Shown here: piece after piece, positions 32,075 to 41,414 of the stretch
How the letters are laid out: the number at the start of each line of letters is the position of its first letter
How positions within the stretch are numbered: position 1 is the first letter of the stretch
Source: Saprospiraceae bacterium UBA6168
GTDB taxonomy: Bacteria > Bacteroidota > Bacteroidia > Chitinophagales > Saprospiraceae
NCBI GenBank assembly: GCA_002435785.1
Contig: DIUC01000082.1
Coordinates: 49,903 to 113,902 of the forward strand
Length of the DNA stretch: 64,000 bases
Reading direction: 5' to 3'
Program-made: the position numbers and the translations under genes
Notes under the pieces: generated by a model
The model's database searches: none
Told to the model about the DNA's origin: nothing
The model's input: the letters and a program-made list of their open reading frames with translations, nothing else

Positions 32075-34327
32075 ATGACAATCATAAAAACAAAATACGG
32101 CAGGCGTTCCTTCATCAAATCCACCGTGCTTGCAGGTGGTGGCATGGTGCTCGGCTTCAGTTGGATGGCGGGCTGCAAGCCCACCCCTGAGCAGGTGCTC
32201 AACATGCCGAAGGAATGGTTCAACATCAATGGCTTCCTGAAAATTGGCGAAAACGGCGTCGCCACCATCATGTCCCAGAACCCGGAAATCGGGCAGAACG
32301 TGAAAACGTCCATGCCCATGATTATAGCGGAAGAATTGGACATTGACTGGAAGAACGTCATCGTGGAACAAGCCCCATTGGACACCACGCTGTTCAAATG
32401 GCAGATAGCCGGTGGCAGCCAGTCCATCCGGCAGGGGTGGCCGGTGCTGCGCATGGCCGGTGCCACCGCCCGTCGAATGCTCATGGAGGCTGCCGCCCAA
32501 GAATGGCAAGTGCCCGTGGAAGAAGTGACCACCGAGGCCGGTGTGCTGCACCATAAGGCCAGTGGCAAGTCCATCGGCTACGGCGCTGTGGCCTCGGCTG
32601 CCGCCAAAGTGCCCGTGCCAGCGGAAGTGAAACTGAAGGATTTGAAGGATTTCAAAATCATCGGTACGCCCCGCAAGAACGTGGACGGCCTGAAACTCGT
32701 GAAAGGCGAGCCACTCTTCGGGCTGGACTATCGGCGGGACGGGATGCTCATCGCTATGGTGGCGCACCCCCCAGCATTCGGCCTGAAGCTGAAATCGGTG
32801 GACGACGCAGCGGCCAAGGCCATGCCCGGCATCAAGGACGTTTTCACCATCAATACTTACAACAACGGCTATGAAAAGCAGTGGTGCGATACCAGCGCTT
32901 TTCCAGAGCTTGTCGTTGTGGTCGGCAACACCACCTGGGAGGTGATGAACGCCAAAAAAGTCTTGAAGCTGGAATGGGAACCATCCACCGCCCATACCGA
33001 GACCGTTCAGGGCTGGGGCGGCCCACAAAAAGTGACGGTTCCGGGTGGCTTGGAGAATACCAACGACCACATGACCAAGATGGCCAGCCTCACCGCCAAG
33101 GCGGCGAAGACCCCGCTCCGCAAGGACGGCGACCCGGAAGCGGCTTTTAAGAATGCGGCACAGGTCATCGAGCGCACCTACACCGCCCCGTTCCTAGCCC
33201 ATAATACCATGGAGCCGATGAACTTCTTCGCCCATGTGACGGCGGACAAGGCCGAACTCGTCGGTCCCATCCAGACGCCAGAGTTTATCGAAAAAACGCT
33301 GTCGGCAAGGCTGGGCCTTCCGCTTGAAAAGATTGACATCCAGATGACCCGTCAGGGCGGCGGCTTCGGTCGGCGGCTCTACGGGCATTACGTGGTGGAG
33401 GCAGCCGTTATTTCACAAAAAATGAATGCGCCCATCAAGTTGGTTTACACCCGTGAGGACGACATGACGCAGGGCGTGTATCGCCCCGCCTACCACGTCA
33501 CCTACCGGGCGGCATTGGATGCCAACAAGAACCTCGTCGGCTTCCACATCCGTGGCGGCGGCACCTCCGAAAGCCCCGTTCACGCCAACCGCTTCCCGGC
33601 AGGTGCTGTGGACAATTATTTAGCAGAAGAATGGACGCTGGAAACCAACATCTCCACGGGGGCTTGGCGGGCACCTGGCTCCAATTTCATCGCCGGGGCC
33701 GAGCAGTCCTTCCTCGACGAGGTGGCGGAGGCCGCAGGGAAAGACCCCATCGAGTTCCGCTTGGCGCTCTTTGACAAGGCGATTGCAAGTCCCGTCGGCA
33801 AGGACAACGACTACGACGCTCCACGCTACGCCGGGGTGCTCAAGGAGGTAAAGGAAAAATCGGGCTGGGGGCAAACTCAGGAGGGCGTACACCGAGGTGT
33901 TTCTGCTTATTTCTGCCATGACTCTTATGTGGCGCAGGTCGTGGACGTGGTGGTGGAAGGCGGCAAGCCCGTCGTGCAAAAAGTCCATTGCGCCGTTGAC
34001 TGCGGCATCGTCGTGAACCCGGAGGGCGCACACAACCTCGTGGAGGGCGGCATCGTGGACGGCATTGGCCACGCACTGTACAGCGCCATGACCTTCAAGG
34101 ACGGGACGCCGGAGCAAAGCAATTTTGACAAATACCGCCTCATACGCCACAGCGAGGCGCCGAAGTCCATAGCGGTGCATTTCGTGAAAAACGAGATTGA
34201 CCCAACCGGCCTCGGTGAACCTTTGAACCCGCCCATCATCGGGGCGCTCGCCAATGCACTCTACAAGGCAACGGGCAAACGGGTGTACGACCAGCCTTTC
34301 TTCATGGGTAAGCAGATGCTGGGGTAA
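32075..34327 (+). CDS. Molybdopterin-binding large subunit of a molybdenum hydroxylase (IorB-like)
   Basis: A 750-residue subunit of the xanthine-dehydrogenase family, IorB/aldehyde-oxidase type. The N-terminus has a twin-arginine signal (RRSFIKS, then a hydrophobic stretch ending WMAGC), so the enzyme is exported folded and may be lipid-anchored. Cofactor-binding stretches include GGSQSIR, RQGGGFGRRLYG, GAWRAPGSNF and the late GxGEP-like block PTGLGEPLNPPIIGALANAL with the catalytic Glu. The substrate, probably an N-heterocycle or an aldehyde, cannot be told. The usual XdhC-type maturation gene is not nearby; a MOSC protein is encoded 12 kb away. Confidence 0.95.
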   Translation: MTIIKTKYGRRSFIKSTVLAGGGMVLGFSWMAGCKPTPEQVLNMPKEWFNINGFLKIGENGVATIMSQNPEIGQNVKTSMPMIIAEELDIDWKNVIVEQAPLDTTLFKWQIAGGSQSIRQGWPVLRMAGATARRMLMEAAAQEWQVPVEEVTTEAGVLHHKASGKSIGYGAVASAAAKVPVPAEVKLKDLKDFKIIGTPRKNVDGLKLVKGEPLFGLDYRRDGMLIAMVAHPPAFGLKLKSVDDAAAKAMPGIKDVFTINTYNNGYEKQWCDTSAFPELVVVVGNTTWEVMNAKKVLKLEWEPSTAHTETVQGWGGPQKVTVPGGLENTNDHMTKMASLTAKAAKTPLRKDGDPEAAFKNAAQVIERTYTAPFLAHNTMEPMNFFAHVTADKAELVGPIQTPEFIEKTLSARLGLPLEKIDIQMTRQGGGFGRRLYGHYVVEAAVISQKMNAPIKLVYTREDDMTQGVYRPAYHVTYRAALDANKNLVGFHIRGGGTSESPVHANRFPAGAVDNYLAEEWTLETNISTGAWRAPGSNFIAGAEQSFLDEVAEAAGKDPIEFRLALFDKAIASPVGKDNDYDAPRYAGVLKEVKEKSGWGQTQEGVHRGVSAYFCHDSYVAQVVDVVVEGGKPVVQKVHCAVDCGIVVNPEGAHNLVEGGIVDGIGHALYSAMTFKDGTPEQSNFDKYRLIRHSEAPKSIAVHFVKNEIDPTGLGEPLNPPIIGALANALYKATGKRVYDQPFFMGKQMLG

Positions 34328-34360
34328 CGGATTTATTTTAGGAGATTAATGGAAATTGAA

Positions 34361-34394
34361 AAATTGCTTGCAACCGTTGGGTTGCAGGCAATTT
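34361..34394. terminator. Hairpin between convergent genes
   Basis: AAATTGCTTGCAACC and GGTTGCAGGCAATTT pair over 15 bases with one wobble and a GTTG loop. It sits 34 bases beyond the hydroxylase stop and 85 bases beyond the stop of the facing SPFH gene. A bidirectional terminator is likely, although the T run is short. Confidence 0.7.
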
Positions 34395-34478
34395 CTCATT
34401 TAGGGGGAGGCGTGGTTATCAACGGGATAGGATTGGTTGAAAATTGCCCCAGCACCAAGTAATCAATCGAGAGCCGTA

Positions 34479-35282
34479 CTATTTGTCAAGCCGCACCCCG
34501 TCAGGATTCATCATGAGCGGTACACCATTTCCATCGGTGAAGATGACCTTGGTGTTGGGCGATTTGGCAAGCTCCAAGAAAGCCTCAATGGCCTTGAACT
34601 GGAGTATCTTGTTGTCCAAGCCTTCGGCAATGATGATTTGGGCGTCCCTGGTGCCCTCAGCTTGGATGCGCTTTCGTTCGGCCTCCTGCCTTTCCTGTTG
34701 TAGGATGAACTCCATGCGAAGGGCGTTCTGCTCCGCCTCCAATTTTTCCTCGATGGCCGTGGCAAGGCTCGCTGGCAATTTGATGCTCTTGAGTAGCACC
34801 GCTTCTATGACGATTCCATTGTCGCCGATGGTCTTCATCATCTGTTCCTTGATGGCGGATTCAATCACGGTGCGCTCGCCAGTGTGCATGTCCTTGGCAA
34901 AAAACCGGGAGCTAACGTCTGCCACTGCCGACCGGAAGATGGGGAGTATGACGTTTTCCTCATACCGAGGCCCGATGTTTCGTAGGATTTCGGGGGCAGA
35001 TTTTCCAATTATCTTGTACAAAATAGAAACCTCTGCTCCGATGTTCAACCCTTCTTTGGAGGGGATGGTAAGTCCCACCTCCAAGTTTTCGGTGCGTGTG
35101 GATACCTTGATGATTCTGGAGGTAAATGGGTTGAATACCTTGAGGCCACTGGTGAATGGCTCGTCCCGATACTTGCCGAAGGTCCGCTTTACGCCCACCT
35201 CCCCTTGCCTCACGGTAGCACAATTAGTCAATAGAATAATGGCGAGCAATGCAATGGTTGAAATGGCAGATAGACTCTTCAT
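34479..35282 (-). CDS. SPFH/prohibitin-family lipoprotein
   Basis: A 267-residue prohibitin-like protein. The N-terminus is a lipoprotein signal (IALLAIILLTNC, Cys21) where prohibitins usually have a transmembrane anchor. The SPFH domain spans about 30-190 (GVKRTFGKYRDEPFTSGLKVFNPF, LTIPSKEGLNIGAEVSILYKI), followed by a charged coiled coil rich in Glu, Arg and Gln (about 185-230). Such proteins assemble into ring-shaped membrane scaffolds. Here the lipid anchor implies a periplasm-facing scaffold. It is a single-gene unit preceded by a GTTTAGAAG hairpin. Confidence 0.9.
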   Translation of the reverse strand: MKSLSAISTIALLAIILLTNCATVRQGEVGVKRTFGKYRDEPFTSGLKVFNPFTSRIIKVSTRTENLEVGLTIPSKEGLNIGAEVSILYKIIGKSAPEILRNIGPRYEENVILPIFRSAVADVSSRFFAKDMHTGERTVIESAIKEQMMKTIGDNGIVIEAVLLKSIKLPASLATAIEEKLEAEQNALRMEFILQQERQEAERKRIQAEGTRDAQIIIAEGLDNKILQFKAIEAFLELAKSPNTKVIFTDGNGVPLMMNPDGVRLDK

Positions 35283-35310
35283 AATTCAAGGGCATTAATG
35301 ATTAAGAAAT

Positions 35311-35423
35311 GTGTAAAAAATAAGTTGTGAAGTTTTGGTTTAGAAGGTTTATAGAAGTTTAGCAGGTTTAGCTTTAAACCTGCTAAACTTCTATAAACCT
35401 TCTAAACAAGTTATCTTTTACAC
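35311..35423. repeat. GTTTAGAAG-type hairpin repeat, copy 3
   Basis: A perfect-stem hairpin (35338-35407) nested within a second inverted pair, GTGTAAAA at the left edge and TTTTACAC at the right. Its reverse complement matches 31966-32061 nearly base for base. The remaining gap, 35424-35737, shows no gene, repeat or hairpin. Confidence 0.8.
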
Positions 35424-35737
35424 GTTATTATACAGGCTTATTGAATAAAAGCAATTGTTGAAACTCATTTACGATGCTCCTCACGGCATTGCCAGCGGCA
35501 TTTAATTGCAATAATTTAATGGGCTGGTGAATCATATTATATCCAACCAACACCAGCATTTAAGCTTGGTTTCAACAGGTGAATTAGATTCCGATTAGAA
35601 AAACGGCGGATATCCACTGCCGTCCGAATGTTGCTAAAGTCTTCCCCTTGCCAACGGATAAAGCGAATTTAATGCAACGTCTTCCCGGCGCAGAAGCTGC
35701 CGACCGTTGTGCCCCCCCTGCGCTTCGTTCCTGTATC

Positions 35738-37621
35738 TCACTGGCCCCCGCACACCACCTTGCACACCACCGACCCCCCAGCACTGCTTTCATACCTGAT
35801 AAAATAAACCCCAGCCGCCAGTTCCCGTGCGGGCATGGAGAACTGGTGCCTGCCCTTCGCCAATTTTTCGGCAGCAAAGAACCGCTGCACCAGCCGCCCG
35901 GCCATATCATACAGCGATAGGGTGCAAGTGGTCGGGGCTGGTAGTTGGAGGCTGATGTGGAGCTGGTCGTGAAAGGGATTGGGGCTGCAAGTGAGCAAGT
36001 TACTGCGGTTAATGTCCGTAGGGTCATGGTCGTCCTCGCTGTCCCGCAAGAAGATGGGCGACCCGGTGAGCGCCACGTCGCTTGCGTCCACGACGGTGGT
36101 GATGCCCCGGCTGGCAAAGTCCCAGGCCCGGCGGTGCAGTGCCTTGATGTTCAGGGATTTGGGAAAGGAGTATGCTGCCGCCGCTTCTTCCGAGCGGTCC
36201 TTGGTTGTGGTTGCCCAAAGGACGTAGGTATAGCCATTGGTGGGATGCAGGAAAGCCCCGCCCCTAATGCCATTGGGCAAGCCGAGGGCAGCAGTGCGGA
36301 CAGCGTCATAGCGGCTGCCGTGTAGCAGCTTGGAAACCGTGGCGTAGGCAATGCCCCCGTTGGTTCGTTGTTGCTCGTATTTCGGAACGGAATCCAACTC
36401 CGTGAACAGCCCCATTAGTTGGAACTCGCTGCGGGCATCCTGCTCCGATTCTATGTCGCCCAATTGGTACACGTGCAGTTGGTCAATGCCATTCATCTGG
36501 CTGGCGACGGCGCTTTTTATCAAGTAGTTCACCTGCGCCTCGTTGGAGCCGAGGTACTCGCCGTACTGCGCCCGTGGGATGTTGCTCTCTGTGACTATCC
36601 AGCGTTTTTCGGGATAAGTCGCACCGTCGTAGCCATGCGTTTTCAGTACGTCATCCAGCTCATTGCGCAAGCGCAAAAGCCCATCCACGGAGCGGTCGGA
36701 GTGCCGGAAGTACTTGAAGTCAAAGATGTCGTTGCTCCATTCCCGAAGGGAATTGTCAATATGCGGGTAACTGTGGAAGCTCAATACATCGAAGTATGCC
36801 CCGCCATTGAGGGGGTATTCGGGGGTCGTTTTTCCTTGGTCGGGGTTGTCCGTTTGGCGTAGCACGAGGTCGAGGAAGCTGGGGTAGCCGATGCCCCCAA
36901 TGGCCACATAGTCGTCCGGCGAGATGGACTTTATCACTTCGTAACTGATGCGCAACATGCGGATATAGTGCTGCACGGGGGCGTGGAGGGCGTATTGGCA
37001 GGGGTCGGGGTCGTGCTCCCACCAGTTGCCAGGCTCGCCGGGCTGCCGGGAGGAGTTGCCCACGAAGTCGAAGTCCGGCTCGTTCCAGATTTCCCAATAG
37101 CGGGTGTAGGGCGTGTACCTGTTCACCAATTGCCAGAGGTAGGCAGCGTAAAAATTGTGCTCGTTGACGGGCGTACCGTTCTCGCCAGCGTCCCAAATGG
37201 GTTCATACAGGTTGGCGAACAATTGGGATTGGACGCCGGGACAGTGGTTGGTGGGGTCACGGTGCCGCTCGGCGGGGAAGCCCACGAAAACCACGTTGTC
37301 CGTGATGCCCAGCGCATCGTAATGCTGGAAAGCATCGAGGCGGATGTCGTAGCCCCAATAGTCCACGAAATGGTCGGAAAGCAGCAGCCGCAGGGAGGTC
37401 ACCCCTACCCCATCCACGCCGAGGGCTGGGTTGCCTGCGGCAATATCGGCCAACTGTTGGTCGGTCCAGAAGTAGTAAGCACCAAGGTTGGCACCGTAGT
37501 GGTAGTTGCCTTCGTAAGGCGAAACAGTGTCATTTGCGGTGAGGGTTGGTGTTTGCGAAGCGCAAAAAATGGGCAACAACAGGCTGCACAGCAGCGGAAA
37601 GAGAAGGGGGATTTTGTTCAC
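35738..37621 (-). CDS. Secreted TIM-barrel glycoside hydrolase with T9SS type A sorting domain
   Basis: About 627 residues from a GTG start. The signal peptide is VNKIPLLFPL...IFCASQ. The barrel (about 40-420) has the clan GH-A acid/base motif YWEIWNEPDF and the likely nucleophile Glu in WIVTESNIPR; GH39-like enzymes are the closest type I can name. The last 80 residues are a type A sorting domain (CSPNPFHDQLHI, ELAAGVYFIRYES). No ATG gives the signal peptide at the N-terminus, and a -7 element (TATCTTTG, 37660-37667) lies 39 bases upstream of the GTG, so I prefer the GTG at 37621. Confidence 0.85.
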   Translation of the reverse strand: MNKIPLLFPLLCSLLLPIFCASQTPTLTANDTVSPYEGNYHYGANLGAYYFWTDQQLADIAAGNPALGVDGVGVTSLRLLLSDHFVDYWGYDIRLDAFQHYDALGITDNVVFVGFPAERHRDPTNHCPGVQSQLFANLYEPIWDAGENGTPVNEHNFYAAYLWQLVNRYTPYTRYWEIWNEPDFDFVGNSSRQPGEPGNWWEHDPDPCQYALHAPVQHYIRMLRISYEVIKSISPDDYVAIGGIGYPSFLDLVLRQTDNPDQGKTTPEYPLNGGAYFDVLSFHSYPHIDNSLREWSNDIFDFKYFRHSDRSVDGLLRLRNELDDVLKTHGYDGATYPEKRWIVTESNIPRAQYGEYLGSNEAQVNYLIKSAVASQMNGIDQLHVYQLGDIESEQDARSEFQLMGLFTELDSVPKYEQQRTNGGIAYATVSKLLHGSRYDAVRTAALGLPNGIRGGAFLHPTNGYTYVLWATTTKDRSEEAAAAYSFPKSLNIKALHRRAWDFASRGITTVVDASDVALTGSPIFLRDSEDDHDPTDINRSNLLTCSPNPFHDQLHISLQLPAPTTCTLSLYDMAGRLVQRFFAAEKLAKGRHQFSMPARELAAGVYFIRYESSAGGSVVCKVVCGGQ

Positions 37622-37659
37622 GGCATTTGTTTTTATTGGGTAAATGCTCAACTTCGCCC

Positions 37660-37667
37660 CAAAGATA
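37660..37667 (-). promoter_or_regulatory. -7 element (TATCTTTG) for the glycoside hydrolase gene
   Basis: It matches TAnnTTTG on the minus strand, placing the transcription start near 37652. This supports the GTG start at 37621 rather than the long upstream in-frame extension. No -33 TTG is seen at the usual distance. Confidence 0.45.
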
Positions 37668-37828
37668 TACTTTGTAGCGTTAGGTTTTGTCCATTTGGGA
37701 ACAAGGTTGAGGAGGGTTGAGAAAGGTTTAATCAGACAAAACCTGACGGTTCGGGTATAAATTGAAAGGGTGAATGAAGAATGGCCAATTACCTGCCCCA
37801 CTCATTTACCAAAAGCCATTGATACACC

Positions 37829-39574
37829 ATGACCGAACGTACCCGTGCCCATGAATCCAGGGCAGCCATCCAACAACTGTACATTTCCATGCGGCACCTG
37901 TTCATCCGGGGCGGCTACAAGCCGCTGGGCGTGAGCGGAGAGGCCATGATAGAGGCGCTGATGGTGCTGCGCCCTGAGATTTACGGTGCCATCGCCGACC
38001 CGGAGCGGGTGGAGTTGGAGGGGTTGCTCTACATCTTCCAGCGGTTGCCGCAGGGCATCGAGGAGTGCCGCTACGTGCGCCTCATCACCCGGGAGGGCTT
38101 CGAGGCATCGGGGTTCCAGGCCATCGTGCCGCCCAAGCGCCGCCGCAACTGCTACCGCATTGACGAGGAGCAGATGTTCGTGGAGCTGACCAATGGCCGC
38201 TCGGACATCTACGACATCCTGACGCACCTCACCTTTCTGTACATCGAGGCGGAGAAGATTCGCCGCAACAGCCTCGACCCCCGTGACCGCAAGAAGCGGG
38301 ATTGGGCCAACCTCGAACAGGTGATTGAAAAGGAGCAGGCGGGGGAACCCATCAACCGGGAGGTGGCCTGCACCTACCTGAGCGGACTGCTGGGCCGCAC
38401 CTTCGAGGACACGCTTGCAGCGGTCAAGCGCTTCGAGACGGCAAGCCGGGTCAACAGCCTTTTCCACATCGTGTACTGGATGGGAAGGCTCTCCATCGAG
38501 GAGGCTTTGGAAAAAAACGACCGGGAAATCACGTTCTCCTCTGCCCTTCGGGAAAAAATCGGGCACCACATCTTTGGCAGCGCCTGGGCGGACGGCATCA
38601 AGCAGTTTTTGTACAAAAAAGGCTGGCTTGGCCGCCCCATACATATCATCAGCTCCAACCCCCACAGCGTGATGAACTGCCTTTACGCCTTTGGCGCAAC
38701 TAAAACGAACCCCGGCAAGGACATGGAAGCCCTCGCCCGTGAACTCAGCCGGGACGACAGCCGGGATCTACGCCAACAGGTGGTGGACTACGCTGCCCGA
38801 AACGGCATGTACCAGCTTGACGATACCAGCGGCACGAACATCACCGTGCAAATCATTGACACCCAACAGGTTAACCCAGCGGGATTGGCCCCGGAAGTGC
38901 AGTGGAACGCCGCATTGGTGAAAAAAGAAAAGCCCCTGCTGCTGGTCATGGACTATGCCTTCGGCGAACAGGCTTATGAGGTGATGGACGAGCTGTTGAA
39001 GCCGTTTGAAATTGAAAATGAAAAATTGAAAATTGAAAATGAACGTGACGAACAGCCCAATTTTCAATTTTCAATTTTCAATTCCCAATTAAGGATTCCC
39101 CTCAATGTGGCCTCCATCTCCCTCATGGGCAAGGCGGGCATCCTGGAGGGGGGCAAGGGCGACATCATGGTGCCCACGGCGCACGTCTTCGAGGGCACGG
39201 CGGACAACTACCCGTTCGTCAACGATTTTACGAAGGAGGACTTTGAGGGCAACGGGCTACGGGTGGAAGCAGGGACGATGATAACGGTGCTGGGCACCAG
39301 CTTGCAGAACAAGGACATACTGCGGTACTTCCTGCGCTCTTCTTGGCGGGCCGTGGGACTGGAAATGGAGGGGGCACACTACCAAAAAGCCATCCAAGCT
39401 GCCTCCAAAATCCGTAAGAACATCAGTGAAAACGTGAAGTTGCGCTACGCCTACTATGCCTCGGACAATCCCCTGCTCACGGGCCACACGCTGGCATCGG
39501 GCAGCTTGGGCGAGGAGGGGGTGAAACCGACGTATTTGATTACGCTCAAAATCTTGAACAGGATTTTTTCTTGA
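37829..39574 (+). CDS. DUF6909-like conserved protein with phosphorylase-like C-terminus
   Basis: A 581-residue protein found, to my knowledge, in Bacteroidota. The N-terminal half is helical; the C-terminal third has GLEMEGAHYQKA (510-521) and GKAGILEGGKGDIMVPTAHVFEGTADNYPF (430-463), reminiscent of nucleoside phosphorylase-like proteins. I recall this family as DUF6909 but cannot verify it. The activity is unknown. Residues about 394-423 are encoded by an AATTGAAAATTG inverted repeat and look like an in-frame insertion between two conserved parts. The gene faces away from the glycoside hydrolase gene. Confidence 0.8.
   Translation: MTERTRAHESRAAIQQLYISMRHLFIRGGYKPLGVSGEAMIEALMVLRPEIYGAIADPERVELEGLLYIFQRLPQGIEECRYVRLITREGFEASGFQAIVPPKRRRNCYRIDEEQMFVELTNGRSDIYDILTHLTFLYIEAEKIRRNSLDPRDRKKRDWANLEQVIEKEQAGEPINREVACTYLSGLLGRTFEDTLAAVKRFETASRVNSLFHIVYWMGRLSIEEALEKNDREITFSSALREKIGHHIFGSAWADGIKQFLYKKGWLGRPIHIISSNPHSVMNCLYAFGATKTNPGKDMEALARELSRDDSRDLRQQVVDYAARNGMYQLDDTSGTNITVQIIDTQQVNPAGLAPEVQWNAALVKKEKPLLLVMDYAFGEQAYEVMDELLKPFEIENEKLKIENERDEQPNFQFSIFNSQLRIPLNVASISLMGKAGILEGGKGDIMVPTAHVFEGTADNYPFVNDFTKEDFEGNGLRVEAGTMITVLGTSLQNKDILRYFLRSSWRAVGLEMEGAHYQKAIQAASKIRKNISENVKLRYAYYASDNPLLTGHTLASGSLGEEGVKPTYLITLKILNRIFS
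39008..39095. repeat. ATTGAAAATTG-type inverted repeat inside a coding sequence
   Basis: GAAATTGAAAATGAAAAATTG on the left is mirrored by CAATTTTCAATTTTCAATTC on the right after a 20-base centre. Translated in frame it gives Glu/Asn/Lys/Ile-rich residues, then Asn/Phe/Gln-rich ones, foreign to the surrounding protein. Confidence 0.8.
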
Positions 39575-39600
39575 AAAATACAATTCTCCGCATAGCTTTG
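39571..39600 (+). promoter_or_regulatory. Bacteroidota-type promoter
   Basis: TTG at 39571-39573, a 19-base spacer and TAGCTTTG at 39593-39600 match the TTG-N19-TAnnTTTG consensus in full. It drives the outer-membrane-type gene starting at 39663, leaving a leader of about 55 bases. Confidence 0.65.
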
Positions 39601-39662
39601 CGACCATAAAGCGACACCTGAGCCACCCTGCAAGATTTACTTTCACCATTAAATGCTGTTTT

Positions 39663-40160
39663 ATGAAAAAACATTTGACCATTCTGGCTTTTATCGCATT
39701 CTCCCTTTGCTCCTTTTTGGAGGTAAATGGACAGAACTACAGTTCTGCCTTGGGGGCAAGGGTCGGATACCCACTTTCAGCGTCCTACAAGAAGTTCGTA
39801 TCAGGCAACAATGCCGTTGAATTGTACGCTGGCTACCGAGGCTGGAAGTACTACAACTGGTTCTCCGTGAACGGTGCCTACCAAATCCACAACAACCTGG
39901 AGGGGCTTGACGGCCTTCAATGGTACTATGGTGCTGGGGCTGGCGTCTATTTTTGGAATTATGACAGGCGGTTCGGTGGTGACACTTCCGCCAACACGAC
40001 CTTTTCGCTCCAAGGCTATCTTGGGCTTGACTTTACGCTGAAGGAAGCTCCCATCAACTTCACCCTCGACTGGGTTCCAACGGTCTTTTTCAACGGATAC
40101 AGCAAAGGGTTTGGGCCAGGCTACGGCAACCTTGGCATCCGGTATGTATTGGCCCGATAG
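39663..40160 (+). CDS. Exported beta-rich protein, probable small outer-membrane barrel
   Basis: A 165-residue protein with a signal peptide (MKKHLTILAF...EVNGQ). The mature part alternates polar and hydrophobic residues with many aromatic residues (YAGYRGWKYYNWFSVNGAY, YYGAGAGVYFWNYD) and ends in an aromatic/basic strand (GIRYVLAR), as in eight-stranded outer-membrane barrels. The exact family is not recognised. It has its own promoter at 39571-39600. Confidence 0.78.
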   Translation: MKKHLTILAFIAFSLCSFLEVNGQNYSSALGARVGYPLSASYKKFVSGNNAVELYAGYRGWKYYNWFSVNGAYQIHNNLEGLDGLQWYYGAGAGVYFWNYDRRFGGDTSANTTFSLQGYLGLDFTLKEAPINFTLDWVPTVFFNGYSKGFGPGYGNLGIRYVLAR

Positions 40161-40336
40161 GCCAACGTTCCTTTTTCCCAATGCCACTCATTGGAAAAAC
40201 AACAGCTTTTACAGGCTATTCAAGTCACCTGATTCAGTACTTGAAAAATTATTGTGTACAATACTTTGAGCTATCAACCTTGTCACTAATTTTGACATCG
40301 AATATTCAACATTCACACCAAAATTTTTTAATCATT

Positions 40337-40783
40337 ATGAAAAGAATCTTAACGTTTGTTGTGCTTGCACTCATGTGCATCAACCTCAATGCAGCTTCTG
40401 TTTCCGCCAACTGGGCAATCACCCTTGGCGACCAACCAGAAGTGAAAGCATTGACACCTGAAATGGCCCAAATGGGTCTCGACCAGTTCCTCTCCCTCAC
40501 GCCGAAGAAGTACAAAGAAATGACCGGCGAGCGCATGACCATTAAGCAGACGGTTCAGCTCAAAGTTGCCCAGAAAATGGTGAAGAAGGAGATGAAAAAA
40601 GATCCAGACATTTCAAAGGGTCTCTATGTCCTGCTTGCTATCCTTGGGTTGGCTTGGGTTGCCATGGGCATCATGGATGACTGGAACGGCAGTGACTGGA
40701 TTGTAAACTTGGTACTTTCGTTACTATGCTGGCTGCCTGGTGTTATCCACGGTCTTGTAAAAATGAAAAAGTACTACCCATAG
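40337..40783 (+). CDS. Pmp3/YqaE-type small membrane protein with N-terminal extension
   Basis: A 148-residue protein. A signal-like N-terminus (MKRILTFVVLALMCINLNAAS) leads to a charged segment (PKKYKEMTGERMTIKQ) and a C-terminal pair of hydrophobic helices with the Pmp3 pattern WIVNLVLSLLCWLPGVIHG. Pmp3 proteins are stress-associated membrane peptides. The extended N-terminal part is seen in Bacteroidota relatives. The ATG at 40337 is preferred over an upstream in-frame ATG. Confidence 0.82.
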   Translation: MKRILTFVVLALMCINLNAASVSANWAITLGDQPEVKALTPEMAQMGLDQFLSLTPKKYKEMTGERMTIKQTVQLKVAQKMVKKEMKKDPDISKGLYVLLAILGLAWVAMGIMDDWNGSDWIVNLVLSLLCWLPGVIHGLVKMKKYYP

Positions 40784-40908
40784 TCGGGGACGCCTACTGT
40801 TTGACCTGTATCAAGGCCAAACTTGGTAAACGTTTTTCAAAAGCGGTAAATGAAAGCCCAAAGCTTTTGTTTACCGCTTTCTAATTTTATCCAAACGCAT
40901 TTACAAGC

Positions 40909-41235
40909 ATGAAAAAAAATCAGGACAAAATCTGGCTTGGCCTCCTGCTCATCCAACCCATAGTGCTCTGGCTTCTTCCCGGCGATTTCTTTGACAACAC
41001 TGGCATTGAAATTTGCCCCTCGAAGTTCCTTTTCAACATCGAGTGCCTCGGATGTGGCATGACCCGTGCCGTCATGCACATGCATCATTTGGAGTTTGAG
41101 GACGCCATCTTTTACAACTACGGCGTGGTGGCCATTTACCCGGCGCTGGTGGTGGTTTGGTTCATTTGGGTAAAGCGGGCAGCTACTCGCCTTGGCATTT
41201 TGAAGACTGGAAAACAGGAACAGTCCACCAGCTAA
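40909..41235 (+). CDS. DUF2752-family membrane protein
   Basis: A 108-residue protein with two hydrophobic segments. It has the DUF2752 signature: CPSKFLFNIECLGCGMTRA, with the cysteines and the TRA turn that define the family. Function is unknown. It stands between two unrelated small envelope-protein genes on the same strand, separated by gaps of 125 and 179 bases. Confidence 0.85.
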   Translation: MKKNQDKIWLGLLLIQPIVLWLLPGDFFDNTGIEICPSKFLFNIECLGCGMTRAVMHMHHLEFEDAIFYNYGVVAIYPALVVVWFIWVKRAATRLGILKTGKQEQSTS

Positions 41236-41414
41236 TCCGCCTCCCCGCCAATTAATGCGCACTTAACGAACCCGTAATAGTTCGTTAAAACCCAATCAAT
41301 GGATTGACTTGCAGAAATTGGCGCAGCTTCTTTGCGTTCAATTGCGCAGCCACGGTTCAGGAATCGCATCAGGAAACTGGCTGTTTTTCTCTCACATCAA
41401 AATCCTTATTTTTT

